Shown: positions 1-7,328 of the stretch, in pieces | How positions within the stretch are numbered: the stretch's first letter is position 1 | Layout: each line of letters begins with the position of its first letter | Origin: an uncultured Spartobacteria bacterium | Lineage (GTDB): Bacteria; Verrucomicrobiota; Verrucomicrobiia; Chthoniobacterales; UBA6821 | Direction of reading: 5' to 3' | DNA: 12,705 nucleotides | Assembly: GCA_903831635.1 (NCBI GenBank) | Contig: CAIKYN010000098.1 | Coordinates: forward strand, 1 to 12,705 | Position numbers and translations under genes: made by a program | Notes under the pieces: model-generated | Database searches by the model: none | The model's input: only the letters and a program-made list of their open reading frames with translations | Told to the model about the DNA's origin: nothing

Positions 1-551
1 CTCCGATTCTTCCAGAGGTAGGCGAGTCCCGAATAAATCGTCAGGAGGATGGTGATCCCGATGAGGACTGGTCCCACTTGGACCCAAAGAAACTTCAGCC
101 AGCGCGACTCATCACCGAAGAGATCCCCGGCTGCCAGAAGGATGAGGAAGAAAAGGATCGTGATGAGCTGCCAGGCGGTTTTGTGCTTGCCGAGGGGATC
201 CGCAGGAAGAATCTGGCCTTGGCCTGCCGCGAGTTGGCGAAGACCGGTGATCAGGAATTCGCGGGTGATAATCACGATCACTGCCCACGCGGGCAGAGCG
301 CCCAGTGGGATGAGACAGATCAGAGCCGAGGCGACGAGGACCTTGTCGGCCAGTGGATCCATGAGCTTCCCGAAATTCGTGATCTGGTTGAACTTTCTAG
401 CCAAGTATCCGTCAAGCCAGTCAGTCAGTGAAGCGATAATGAAGAGTAGTAGCGCCACGACATCGCCCCAGTGTGTTTCGGTCGAAAGGAAGGCGACGAA
501 GAATACGGTCAGGATCAGGCGACCGAGAGTCAGGCGGTTGGGTAGATTCAT
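1..551 (-). CDS. pgsA: CDP-diacylglycerol--glycerol-3-phosphate 3-phosphatidyltransferase, 3' end cut by window edge
   Basis: The product transfers a phosphatidyl group from CDP-diacylglycerol to sn-glycerol-3-phosphate, giving phosphatidylglycerol phosphate, the committed step to phosphatidylglycerol and cardiolipin in the inner membrane. Reading the minus strand from the ATG at 551 gives MNLPNRLTLGRLILTVFFVA, a typical PgsA start. The full CDP-alcohol phosphotransferase motif follows: D44, D47-G48, A51-R52, G61, D65 and D69 with exact family spacing (DG-x2-AR-x8-G-x3-D-x3-D). Several hydrophobic segments come after it, as expected of an integral membrane enzyme. 183 residues are in the window. 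The family is usually about 180-200 residues, so only a short C-terminus is missing. The gene is divergent from gnd, and no Shine-Dalgarno sequence precedes the start. Identification is secure from the motif; the choice of PgsA over other CDP-alcohol transferases rests on the N-terminal sequence and length. Confidence 0.93.
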   Translation of the reverse strand, partial: MNLPNRLTLGRLILTVFFVAFLSTETHWGDVVALLLFIIASLTDWLDGYLARKFNQITNFGKLMDPLADKVLVASALICLIPLGALPAWAVIVIITREFLITGLRQLAAGQGQILPADPLGKHKTAWQLITILFFLILLAAGDLFGDESRWLKFLWVQVGPVLIGITILLTIYSGLAYLWKNR

Positions 552-608
552 CGACGGTGATGGTAAAAGAAAGGAGGCCAGAACGCGGTTGCCAACCAGC
601 CTGCATGG

Positions 609-637
609 GAGATAGGGTTTCTCACTCTTTCGGACAA
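609..637 (-). promoter_or_regulatory. Weak candidate promoter for pgsA
   Basis: On the minus strand TTGTCC (637-632) is followed after 17 nt by TATCTC (614-609), matching the sigma-70 consensus at 4 of 6 and 3 of 6 positions. It would start transcription near 602, about 50 nt before the pgsA ATG. It lies in the only divergent gap available (552-656). The match is weak and could be chance. I saw no convincing promoter for gnd on the other strand of this gap. Confidence 0.22.
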
Positions 638-656
638 CCTGAATTTCCAAAAAACT

Positions 657-2129
657 ATGAGCACCACTAACAGCACGAACCAGAGCGACATCGGACTGAT
701 CGGCCTCGCCGTCATGGGCGAGAACCTCGTCCTCAACATGGAGAGCAAAGGCTTCTCCGTCAGCGTTTACAACCGCACTGCGGCTGTGACCGAGAAGTTT
801 GCAGAGAGTCGCGCCAAGGGTAAGAACATCATCCCGACCAAGACCCTTGAGGAATTCGTCGGATCCCTGGCTCGTCCCCGCAAGGCGATGATCATGGTGA
901 AGGCCGGCGCCCCCGTGGATGCCGTCATTGAGCAACTCATTCCTCTGCTCGAGCAGGGCGACATCATCATCGACGGTGGTAACAGCCTCTGGACCGACAC
1001 TCAGCGCCGTGAAAAATATCTCAAGGAGAAAGGTCTTCACTACGTCGGTAGCGGTGTCTCTGGCGGTGAGGAGGGTGCGCTCAAAGGCCCCTCGATCATG
1101 CCTGGTGGTTCGGAGGAATCCTGGAAGTCCGTTGGCCCCATCTTCCGCAAGATCGCCGCGATCGTGGAGGGTGAGCCCTGCTGCCGTCACATGGGTCCCG
1201 ATGGTGCCGGTCATTACGTCAAGATGGTCCACAACGGCATCGAATACGGTGACATGCAACTCATCTGCGAGGCATATGCCATTCTGAAGACCACGATCAA
1301 CCCGACCGCCGAGGAATTTCATCAGATCTTCGCCGAGTGGAATAAGGGAGAGCTGAACAGCTACCTCATCGACATTACCGAGCAGATTTTCACCAAGAAA
1401 GACGAGGAGACCGGCAAGCCCCTGGTGGATGTCATCCTCGACAAGGCCGGTCAGAAAGGGACAGGCAAGTGGACCGTCGGTAATGCCGTCGAGCATGGTG
1501 TCGTTCTCTCGACGGTCAATGCCGCCGTGGAGGCCCGTATCCTTTCCTCGATGAAGGAGAAGCGTGTTGCCGCCAGCAAAATCCTGCCCTCCCTCGAGGT
1601 GAAGCCTTTCACCGGGGATCGCCAGCAGTTCATCAATGATGTCCGCGATGCCCTCTACGCCAGCAAGATCGTCAGCTACGCCCAGGGGCTTGATCTCCTG
1701 GCAACGGCCAGCAAGTTCTATAATTGGAACCTGAACTTCGGCGACATCGCCACCATCTGGCGTGGCGGATGCATCATCCGGGCTGCCTTCCTGAACCGCA
1801 TCAAGGAGGCTTACGAGTCCAATCCGGATCTTGAGAACTTGATGCTTGCTCCTTTCTTCACGGAGGTCTTTGTGAAGTCTCAAGCCGGATGGCGCCGTGC
1901 CATTTGTGCCGCCGTTGAGCGTGGTGTAGCTGCCCCTGCCTTCACTGCCAGCCTTGGCTACTATGACAGCTATCGTAGCGCAGTCCTGCCCGCGAATCTG
2001 CTTCAGGCCCAGCGCGACTTTTTCGGTGCTCATACCTATGAGCGCACCGACAAGCCCGCCGGTGAGTTCTTCCACACGAACTGGACTGGTCAAGGTGGCA
2101 CCACTGCTTCCACCACCTACACGGCTTAA
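657..2129 (+). CDS. gnd: 6-phosphogluconate dehydrogenase, decarboxylating (NADP-type)
   Basis: The enzyme oxidises and decarboxylates 6-phosphogluconate to ribulose 5-phosphate, producing NADPH in the oxidative pentose phosphate pathway in the cytoplasm. The 490-residue length is slightly above the usual ~470 because about 10 extra residues precede the Rossmann start. The dinucleotide-binding loop GLIGLAVMGENLVLN (residues 13-27) is followed by YNRT (38-41), whose Arg-Thr pair is the one that contacts the 2'-phosphate of NADP in known enzymes. The stretch GSGVSGGEEGALKGPSIMPGG (131-151) and the catalytic segment HYVKMVHNGIEYGD, with Lys189, Asn193 and Glu196, are intact, as is KAGQKGTGKWT in the all-helical domain. 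The ATG at 657 is the natural start although no Shine-Dalgarno sequence precedes it. The gene appears monocistronic: pgsA is divergent and a strong terminator follows. Confidence 0.97.
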   Translation: MSTTNSTNQSDIGLIGLAVMGENLVLNMESKGFSVSVYNRTAAVTEKFAESRAKGKNIIPTKTLEEFVGSLARPRKAMIMVKAGAPVDAVIEQLIPLLEQGDIIIDGGNSLWTDTQRREKYLKEKGLHYVGSGVSGGEEGALKGPSIMPGGSEESWKSVGPIFRKIAAIVEGEPCCRHMGPDGAGHYVKMVHNGIEYGDMQLICEAYAILKTTINPTAEEFHQIFAEWNKGELNSYLIDITEQIFTKKDEETGKPLVDVILDKAGQKGTGKWTVGNAVEHGVVLSTVNAAVEARILSSMKEKRVAASKILPSLEVKPFTGDRQQFINDVRDALYASKIVSYAQGLDLLATASKFYNWNLNFGDIATIWRGGCIIRAAFLNRIKEAYESNPDLENLMLAPFFTEVFVKSQAGWRRAICAAVERGVAAPAFTASLGYYDSYRSAVLPANLLQAQRDFFGAHTYERTDKPAGEFFHTNWTGQGGTTASTTYTA

Positions 2130-2192
2130 AAGACGCTTCAGAAGGGTCCTCGCGACTTACCTCGCTTCATCCTAAGCCTCCTAAGCCTTTCC

Positions 2193-2238
2193 AATACCCG
2201 AACCCGTCGCTTTTGCGCTTGGTTCGGGTATTTTGTTT
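2193..2238 (+). terminator. Intrinsic terminator after gnd
   Basis: A perfect 12-bp inverted repeat, AATACCCGAACC (2193-2204) and GGTTCGGGTATT (2221-2232), encloses a 16-nt loop that can itself form CGC-TTTT-GCG. The T-rich run TTTTGTTT (2231-2238) follows directly. It lies 63 nt after the gnd stop and separates gnd from the secreted-protein gene, so the two are probably transcribed independently. On the other strand the stem is preceded by A residues only, so it should work mainly in the plus direction. Confidence 0.88.
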
Positions 2239-2239
2239 G

Positions 2240-2299
2240 AAGGGGCGATCCCCGTCATAGGGATTTACCCCTTGCCCCGACCTGATCCTGCACTAAAGT
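2240..2299 (+). promoter_or_regulatory. Hairpin overlapping a candidate promoter of the secreted-protein gene
   Basis: AAGGGG (2240-2245) pairs with CCCCTT (2268-2273), and inside it ATCCC (2248-2252) pairs with GGGAT (2260-2264), giving an interrupted stem of 11 bp. The right arm runs into a possible -35 element TTGCCC (2272-2277). After 16 nt comes TAAAGT (2294-2299) as a possible -10, each matching consensus at 4 of 6 positions. If real, transcription would start only a few nt before the ATG at 2310, giving a nearly leaderless mRNA. The inverted repeat could be an operator or only a second hairpin after the gnd terminator. Confidence 0.3.
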
Positions 2300-2309
2300 T
2301 TAAGTATTC

Positions 2310-3284
2310 ATGGTGAATTTCACCCGTTTCCTGATTCTGCTCTCGTTGCTTTTGCCTTCTTTGGCATCGGCATCGATCTCTGATGTCGTGGACTCGGTGA
2401 AGGCTCACTTCGGTTCGGATTCCGGGGCCATGTCCTCGGCGGATTTCGAAAGAATGGCCATGCAGATTAGGGAAAAGGCGATCCAGCAAACCCGTCCTCC
2501 CACGGTTAGCATTCCTACCGCCCCCGTGGTTGGTTTTGGTAGATATCCTTGGCATCGGAATATCATGACCACGATTTTCTGGATCGGTGAGCGCCCCACG
2601 GCCCGCAACCCGGTGCCGAATAACAGGAGTGCATGGGATGCCAACTGGGCCAGGAATTACGGGGGCTATGACAATCCCGACACCCGATACCGCGATCCCA
2701 GGACCTATGCTCCCCGCGGATTCATTCCCAGGCAGAATCCTTTCTACTGCGCCCTCCCTTACTGCGACGTTTCCCGGGGCAATACCAAGGCTGAAGTCAG
2801 GAAAGTAGTTCCTTGGTTCCACGACTGTTTTGAAAAAGAAGGAAAGTCTGTTCTCAAGGGGCGCTGGGTCGCAATTCATCACGGGGGTAGGACGGTCTTC
2901 GCCCAGTGGGAGGATTGCGGGCCCTTCCGCACCGATCACTGGCAGTATGTTTTTGGCACGCAGACTCCACGTTGGAACCTAAACCGCGGTGCCGGTCTCG
3001 ATATCTCTCCGGCAACACGCGACTATCTTGGAATGGGCAAAAACGATCTGTGCGATTGGAAGTTTGTCGATGCAGCGAGTGTTCCCGATGGACCCTGGAA
3101 GTACTACGGGGACAACAACACCTTTGCACTTCTCCGCAAGGGGATGAACCTTTACCAGCACGATCGAAACAACGCTAAGCGCTCAATGACCACCACGTAT
3201 AGTACGCGTCCCAGTTATTCCTCGGTTCCTCTTTCGGGCTCCTCAGCGGGTGTCCGTGTCAGTCCCTCCTTTGGGGGTCAGTAA
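2310..3284 (+). CDS. Secreted protein with RlpA-like double-psi beta-barrel signature
   Basis: I recognise the fold type but no named gene. Residues 1-21 form a Sec signal peptide (hydrophobic FLILLSLLLPSLASA, probable cleavage after ASA), so the 324-residue product should be periplasmic or exported. A middle region (about 75-145) is rich in Trp, Arg, Asn and Pro, with YPWHRNIMTTIFWIGE and QNPFYCALPYCD. Residues 186-242 resemble the core of RlpA/DPBB proteins: WVAIHH..., then FAQWEDCGPF (197-206, compare the RlpA segment NDRGPF, whose Asp is catalytic), then GAGLDISPATRDYLGM (227-242, compare IDLSxAAAxxLGM). A CDWKFVD...VPDGPW stretch closes the domain. The last ~35 residues are Ser/Thr-rich. 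There are five cysteines (147, 152, 173, 203, 248). A role in peptidoglycan or other glycan binding or cleavage is inference only. The gene stands alone, after the gnd terminator and convergent with ccsA. Confidence 0.85.
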   Translation: MVNFTRFLILLSLLLPSLASASISDVVDSVKAHFGSDSGAMSSADFERMAMQIREKAIQQTRPPTVSIPTAPVVGFGRYPWHRNIMTTIFWIGERPTARNPVPNNRSAWDANWARNYGGYDNPDTRYRDPRTYAPRGFIPRQNPFYCALPYCDVSRGNTKAEVRKVVPWFHDCFEKEGKSVLKGRWVAIHHGGRTVFAQWEDCGPFRTDHWQYVFGTQTPRWNLNRGAGLDISPATRDYLGMGKNDLCDWKFVDAASVPDGPWKYYGDNNTFALLRKGMNLYQHDRNNAKRSMTTTYSTRPSYSSVPLSGSSAGVRVSPSFGGQ

Positions 3285-3287
3285 AAT

Positions 3288-4916
3288 CTAGCTTGCAGAC
3301 GATTGTCTTTTCCTGATGAAGGAGCCGGCAACAAACACGATTTCGCATCCTACGAACGCCGCCACAAGGGGGAATCCCCCCGTTCCGAATCCGTAGCTGT
3401 GCAGGCCGGCACCGAGCACGAAATTCACCCCGTACCAGGCCATCAAGACGCTCATGAAGGCGATGACCGATCCGACTGCGAGACCAAAGCCTCCCCAGAG
3501 ACCGCTAATCCTTCCATGTAGCAAGAAGAGATAGCCGAGCAGGGCCGTGAGTGCCCACGTCTCCTTCGGGTCCCAGTCCCAGAAGCGTCCCCAGGAGTAG
3601 TTAGCCCAGACGCCGCCAAGAATGGTGCCGATGGCCAGCAAAAGCACCCCGACCTGGAGGGTCTTGTAGAGATAGGTATAGAGGGTTGCGGTAGGCCTCC
3701 TTCCCGCGATCACTTGTGCCAGTGCCACATGGGCCACGCCCAGAGAGAGGGCGAAGGCGGCATAGCTGAGCGTGATGGAGAGCACATGGGTGGAGAGCCA
3801 GAAATTATCCCTCAGTACCGGAGTGAGGGGATGGATTGAGTGATCTAGGATGACGGGCTGACTATCCGCCAAGATCAGTGAAGCGACTGCGACAGGGACG
3901 GCTCCCAGCAGGAAGGAGCCGGCCTTGTAAATGGTTTCAAAGATCAGAGCAAAAAGGATCGTCCCGAAAGCGACCCAGATCACCGACTCGTACATGTTGG
4001 TGACCGGAGGACGTCCTGCAATCAGCACGCGTGAGAGGAGTCCCGCAGCCTGCAGAAGGAAACCGCTTCCTGCTAAGACCCAAGTAAGCTGATAGCCGAG
4101 GCGTTCCCAGCTATTCCTAGAGAGCAGGAGGATGATTCCGGCGGCCGCATAGAGGATCCAGGCCCAGCGGAAGGGATGGGCTTTTTGATAGGCAATCTCC
4201 AAGGAGATCTTCCATTCAGGAGGGAGCCCTCCCATCTGTTTTTGCATGCTCAGAAGAGCACTGGTCGCTTGGTTAAAGCGGCTTGGATCGCTTGCCATCC
4301 AGGCTGAGTGCATCGAGTCAATGGTGTCGATGATCTCTTTCCCCTCGGAGGGATCGATTTGTGCGGAGGTCAGCCAATCGCTCCCCGAGAGAGGGGCGAT
4401 GATCTTGAAATCTGTTCCTTTGAGTAGTTCCTCGAAGAGGCCCATCCTCATGCCGACGTCGGAGGCCTCTTTTTGGATCCCTACCAACTTAGCTTTCGGA
4501 TCACGCCGTCGGACTCCCGCGGCTGTCGTGATCTCCTTCGTCAGAGCCACATTGGAAGAGAGCTCGTTCCAGCTATAGAGCTTCCGTACTGGATCGAGTC
4601 CGATCTGCTGTCTGAGAGGTCGGTTGGAAACGAGGATCAGTTCCTTTCCCTTCCAAGAGTCATCGGGACTCATCCAAAGTCCCGTGATCAGTGTCATGGC
4701 ATCCTTCTTCTCACCATTGAAGGTGATTGCGGTTTTCCCTGAGAGGGAACGGAGCGTCTCCTCGGTGAAGACAAGATATGGTTTCTTACGGCCTCCCTCC
4801 TGGATCACAAGCGAGTCCAGTGAGTGGGGCGTGACCTCCGCGCGGAGTGATGCTGAGGTGATCACACTGGTCAGTGTGAAGAGGAGGGAAAGCAATGCTA
4901 GGGAGCGTGTCATCAT
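3288..4916 (-). CDS. ccsA: System II cytochrome c biogenesis protein CcsA (ResC) with N-terminal periplasmic domain
   Basis: CcsA carries haem across the inner membrane and, with ResB, ligates it to CXXCH motifs of apocytochrome c in the periplasm. The C-terminal half (about 250-535) is polytopic and holds the tryptophan-rich haem motif GGVWANYSWGRFWDWDPKETW (434-454), with conserved histidines near residues 377 (STHVLS) and 506 (LHSYG). Residues 1-27 are a signal-like segment. Residues 35-245 form a soluble region starting VIQEGGRKKPYLVF, resembling the 'VQDGGRxKPLDTF' domain that sits between the ResB and CcsA parts of fused CcsBA proteins. The frame opens further upstream, but I start at the ATG at 4916-4914 because it overlaps the resB stop as ATGA, which is typical translational coupling, and because it puts the signal segment first. 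A second ATG follows directly at 4913. Length is 542 residues. Its end converges with the preceding gene with 3 nt between the stops. Confidence 0.93.
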   Translation of the reverse strand: MMTRSLALLSLLFTLTSVITSASLRAEVTPHSLDSLVIQEGGRKKPYLVFTEETLRSLSGKTAITFNGEKKDAMTLITGLWMSPDDSWKGKELILVSNRPLRQQIGLDPVRKLYSWNELSSNVALTKEITTAAGVRRRDPKAKLVGIQKEASDVGMRMGLFEELLKGTDFKIIAPLSGSDWLTSAQIDPSEGKEIIDTIDSMHSAWMASDPSRFNQATSALLSMQKQMGGLPPEWKISLEIAYQKAHPFRWAWILYAAAGIILLLSRNSWERLGYQLTWVLAGSGFLLQAAGLLSRVLIAGRPPVTNMYESVIWVAFGTILFALIFETIYKAGSFLLGAVPVAVASLILADSQPVILDHSIHPLTPVLRDNFWLSTHVLSITLSYAAFALSLGVAHVALAQVIAGRRPTATLYTYLYKTLQVGVLLLAIGTILGGVWANYSWGRFWDWDPKETWALTALLGYLFLLHGRISGLWGGFGLAVGSVIAFMSVLMAWYGVNFVLGAGLHSYGFGTGGFPLVAAFVGCEIVFVAGSFIRKRQSSAS

Positions 4917-6361
4917 GATTCGCGCGGGCGTATATAGAACATCGTGGCGATCCCGATGCAGATGGCAAGGGAACCGATCCATTTCAGCAGCCAACCGGGA
5001 TCATAGAGGACCTGAAGGGTGGTTTCTTTCAAATCACGCGGATTCCACTCGGCCTGGGAGAACTTGTAGTTGAAGCCAGTCGTATTGGCCAGCAGACCTC
5101 CGGGATAGGAGGCGGGATGATTCATCCTGATGAGGCCATCCTGCTCGACTCCAGTCTTTGTATTCTTGAAACGGACAGTGGCCCGGAAATCCGAGGGAGT
5201 TTCAGTTCCTTCATCACGAGGGACTTCAAATTCAGTGAGAGCAATCGAGAAGGGGATTGGTCGGAGTTCCAATCCATAGCCTATCCGCACCATCTCTTTG
5301 CCTAGAACAAGAGGTACCACCTCACCGGAAGCTACCCAGAGAGGGGCCGATTTTTCTCCTGCCAGATTCGTTAGGAATGCACGGAAGCCGGGAACGCCAC
5401 TTTCTGCACCTGAATCATCCGGTGAGGGTGTTGTTACCACGGTGCTCTTGCTTGCGATCTGCGCGACATGGAGGCGCCAGTCGGCCCAGCCGAGGGTAAG
5501 ATGATCGCCTTCGTGCAGATTGCCGGAAGAGGTGACTGCTATCCCTCGACCGATCCGGTATTCCAGAGGTTTGCCCTCGGTGCCGGTGATCAGCTCAAGC
5601 CATGGTTTTTTATCATTCGTATCATGAGGAGGGAGTACTGCCGCATTCGAGGCCAGGGCGATTGATGCTCGTCCGAAGAAATCATAGGTTCCCGGGGAGC
5701 CCTCTCCGGTACTGAGTCCCACATGGAGCGTTTGCTTCATCATGCCGCTGGAGAAATCCAACAGGACGCCTGTTCCAGCAGCCCTCTCAGTGGCAGGTGC
5801 CAGATGTGGCTGTGGGGTGAGATGCTCTGAGACAGAATCGATTCCGATCCGGAGTTCTGTGCCCGGAACTGAAAGATACTTCGGCGATGTGGTCGAGGGG
5901 CGCATGAAGCGCGTATCGAGAGGCATTAGGTAGAGATAGCTATCAGCAGGGCTCTCCACCTGGATGCAGCTTCGGTCGGTCACGATCTTCCGCTGGGGCT
6001 GACCATCGGTGCGGAGGGTCACGTTCCCCTCGAATCCGAGCTTTGATCCGACAACCGCACCGATGAGGAGCAAAATGATGCCATAGTGGGTGATAATGAA
6101 GCCGGTGTGCTTTCTCTGCCAGGGCCAGCGGGTCAGTGTGACGGCAAAGAGATTGATGCAGAGGACCCCGAGCCAGGCGATAAACCAAGGGGCCTTGTAG
6201 ATCCAGGCACGCGCCACGGCTGCATCGAAGTGGGCCTCCGTGAAAGTCGCTGTGGCAATGGCAATGGCGATCGTCGCGAGAAGAACCAAGGCCAACTTCA
6301 GTGATCCGAGAAGGTGGATCAGTCTCCAGGTGGGAGACCTTCTCTGACGCTCCGCGATCAT
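4913..6361 (-). CDS. resB: System II cytochrome c biogenesis protein ResB (CcsB/Ccs1)
   Basis: ResB partners CcsA in the haem-lyase complex that attaches haem to c-type cytochromes outside the inner membrane. From the ATG at 6361 the protein has 482 residues: a basic N-terminus, transmembrane segments near 14-40 and 59-76, a third (FIITHYGIILLLIGAVVG, about 88-106) containing the typical ResB histidine, a periplasmic domain of roughly 330 residues, and a final transmembrane helix in LYDPGWLLKWIGSLAICIGI near the end. This 3+1 topology with a large external loop is the family layout. The stop overlaps the ccsA start by 4 nt. The start is uncertain. ATG 6427 would add 22 residues with coding-like codons, and a TTG at 6517 is also open. 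I prefer 6361 because AGGG lies 5 nt before it and because a hairpin (6433-6450) sits right at the 6427 start. Confidence 0.9.
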   Translation of the reverse strand: MIAERQRRSPTWRLIHLLGSLKLALVLLATIAIAIATATFTEAHFDAAVARAWIYKAPWFIAWLGVLCINLFAVTLTRWPWQRKHTGFIITHYGIILLLIGAVVGSKLGFEGNVTLRTDGQPQRKIVTDRSCIQVESPADSYLYLMPLDTRFMRPSTTSPKYLSVPGTELRIGIDSVSEHLTPQPHLAPATERAAGTGVLLDFSSGMMKQTLHVGLSTGEGSPGTYDFFGRASIALASNAAVLPPHDTNDKKPWLELITGTEGKPLEYRIGRGIAVTSSGNLHEGDHLTLGWADWRLHVAQIASKSTVVTTPSPDDSGAESGVPGFRAFLTNLAGEKSAPLWVASGEVVPLVLGKEMVRIGYGLELRPIPFSIALTEFEVPRDEGTETPSDFRATVRFKNTKTGVEQDGLIRMNHPASYPGGLLANTTGFNYKFSQAEWNPRDLKETTLQVLYDPGWLLKWIGSLAICIGIATMFYIRPRES

Positions 6362-6432
6362 GCCCGCCCTAGAAAGAGGGCGCTTGGTCTTAGAGGCAAA
6401 ACTGCCAGTGGTGCCTTCGGCGGACATCCCAA

Positions 6433-6450
6433 AGAGATTAGGGAATCTCT
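6433..6450. promoter_or_regulatory. Hairpin in the resB leader
   Basis: AGAGATT (6433-6439) and AATCTCT (6444-6450) form a perfect 7-bp stem with a 4-nt AGGG loop. It lies in the 278-nt divergent gap between resB and the PAP2 gene, just before the alternative resB start at 6427. It may be a leader structure or a protein-binding palindrome; no T-run follows on either strand, so it is not a terminator. Apart from this I see no convincing promoter in the gap. Confidence 0.3.
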
Positions 6451-6639
6451 GGGAGGGAAGCAAACAGAGGTTGATCCACAGGGGACTGTAACGAATGTGA
6501 AGCATCGACCCGACCAACCAATGAGATCAATGGGATATCGGAAGGAATCCGCGCTAAATATTCAGTCATCGCTTTTATCCCCTTCATCCCGGTGAAGAAT
6601 GTTCGGGCATCCGGCGGATGAACTGATCAAGAATGGGGA

Positions 6640-7326
6640 ATGGACCAGCAACTCCAAATTCTCATCAATCGGGAATGGACTGCGCCCTGGAGTGATCACC
6701 TCTTCTGCTTTATCGCCGATTACGGGGCTTGGGCTCCCTGGCTCCTCCTGCTCCTAGTGCTGGCACTGGTCTTTGGAAACTTTCGCTTCCGTGCGGCGAT
6801 TCTGGCTGCCGGTCTCGCTGTGGGACTGTGCGATGGAGTCGGAGTGAATCTGCTGAAGCATGCCGTGGGGCGCCCCCGGCCGAGTCAAGTGGAGCCTGGT
6901 GTCCGTGTTGTAATGATGGGAAGTGCTCCAACGAACCTACCAAGAATCTGTGGGCTGTTCTCAGAGCCGGTGGTCAATTTTCCTCACGGAAATGCTCTTC
7001 CCGAAATCCCCGGAATGCTGATCGACAATCCTCCTTCGGAGGGGCGTTCTTTTCCCTCGGGGCATGCCGCGAACAATATGGCGGTCGCGGTTGTCCTGAT
7101 CCTCTTCTTTCCACGCAGGGGATGGCTCTACCTTCCGATCGCTCTCCTGATCGGGTACTCGCGGATCTACACCGGCTCGCATTGGCCCCTTGATGTCACA
7201 GCGGGGATGATTCTGGGGCTGTTCGGAGGAGTGATCGCCGCACGGTTTCTCAATTTTCTCTGGAGACGATTTGCCAAGAAACTCATGCCGCAACTCGCTG
7301 GGAAGTATCCCATCCTTCTTCCCTGA
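6640..7326 (+). CDS. PAP2-family membrane phosphatase
   Basis: PAP2 enzymes remove phosphate from lipid phosphates or pyrophosphates such as undecaprenyl pyrophosphate, phosphatidic acid, PGP or lipid A, usually on the outer face of the inner membrane. All three signature motifs of the superfamily are present in the 228-residue protein: K73-x6-R80-P81, P139-S140-G141-H142, and S174-R175-x5-H181-x3-D185, the two histidines and Asp forming the known catalytic set. Hydrophobic segments near 31-47, 52-70, 143-157, 162-175 and 188-205 give the usual multi-helix topology. An ~50-residue stretch between motifs 1 and 2 forms an external loop. GGGGA lies close before the ATG at 6640. The stop is 2 nt from the start of the glycosyltransferase-like gene, so the two are surely co-transcribed. 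This suggests a polyprenyl-linked or lipid A-linked sugar pathway rather than general phospholipid turnover; the substrate cannot be read from sequence. Confidence 0.9.
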   Translation: MDQQLQILINREWTAPWSDHLFCFIADYGAWAPWLLLLLVLALVFGNFRFRAAILAAGLAVGLCDGVGVNLLKHAVGRPRPSQVEPGVRVVMMGSAPTNLPRICGLFSEPVVNFPHGNALPEIPGMLIDNPPSEGRSFPSGHAANNMAVAVVLILFFPRRGWLYLPIALLIGYSRIYTGSHWPLDVTAGMILGLFGGVIAARFLNFLWRRFAKKLMPQLAGKYPILLP

Positions 7327-7328
7327 CC

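Noticed and set aside
49..615. Plus-strand frame (188 codons) opposite pgsA
   Set aside because: The minus strand encodes a complete CDP-alcohol phosphotransferase motif; the plus frame is its shadow.
2265..2939. Minus-strand frame (224 codons) opposite the secreted-protein gene
   Set aside because: The plus strand has a signal peptide and a recognisable domain; the antisense product shows none and would cross the promoter region.
6472..6480. DnaA-box-like TGATCCACA and possible origin of replication
   Set aside because: One site with a mismatch and no cluster; no dnaA or dnaN nearby. The rpmH-tRNA gap also lacks DnaA boxes, although rpmH is often near oriC.
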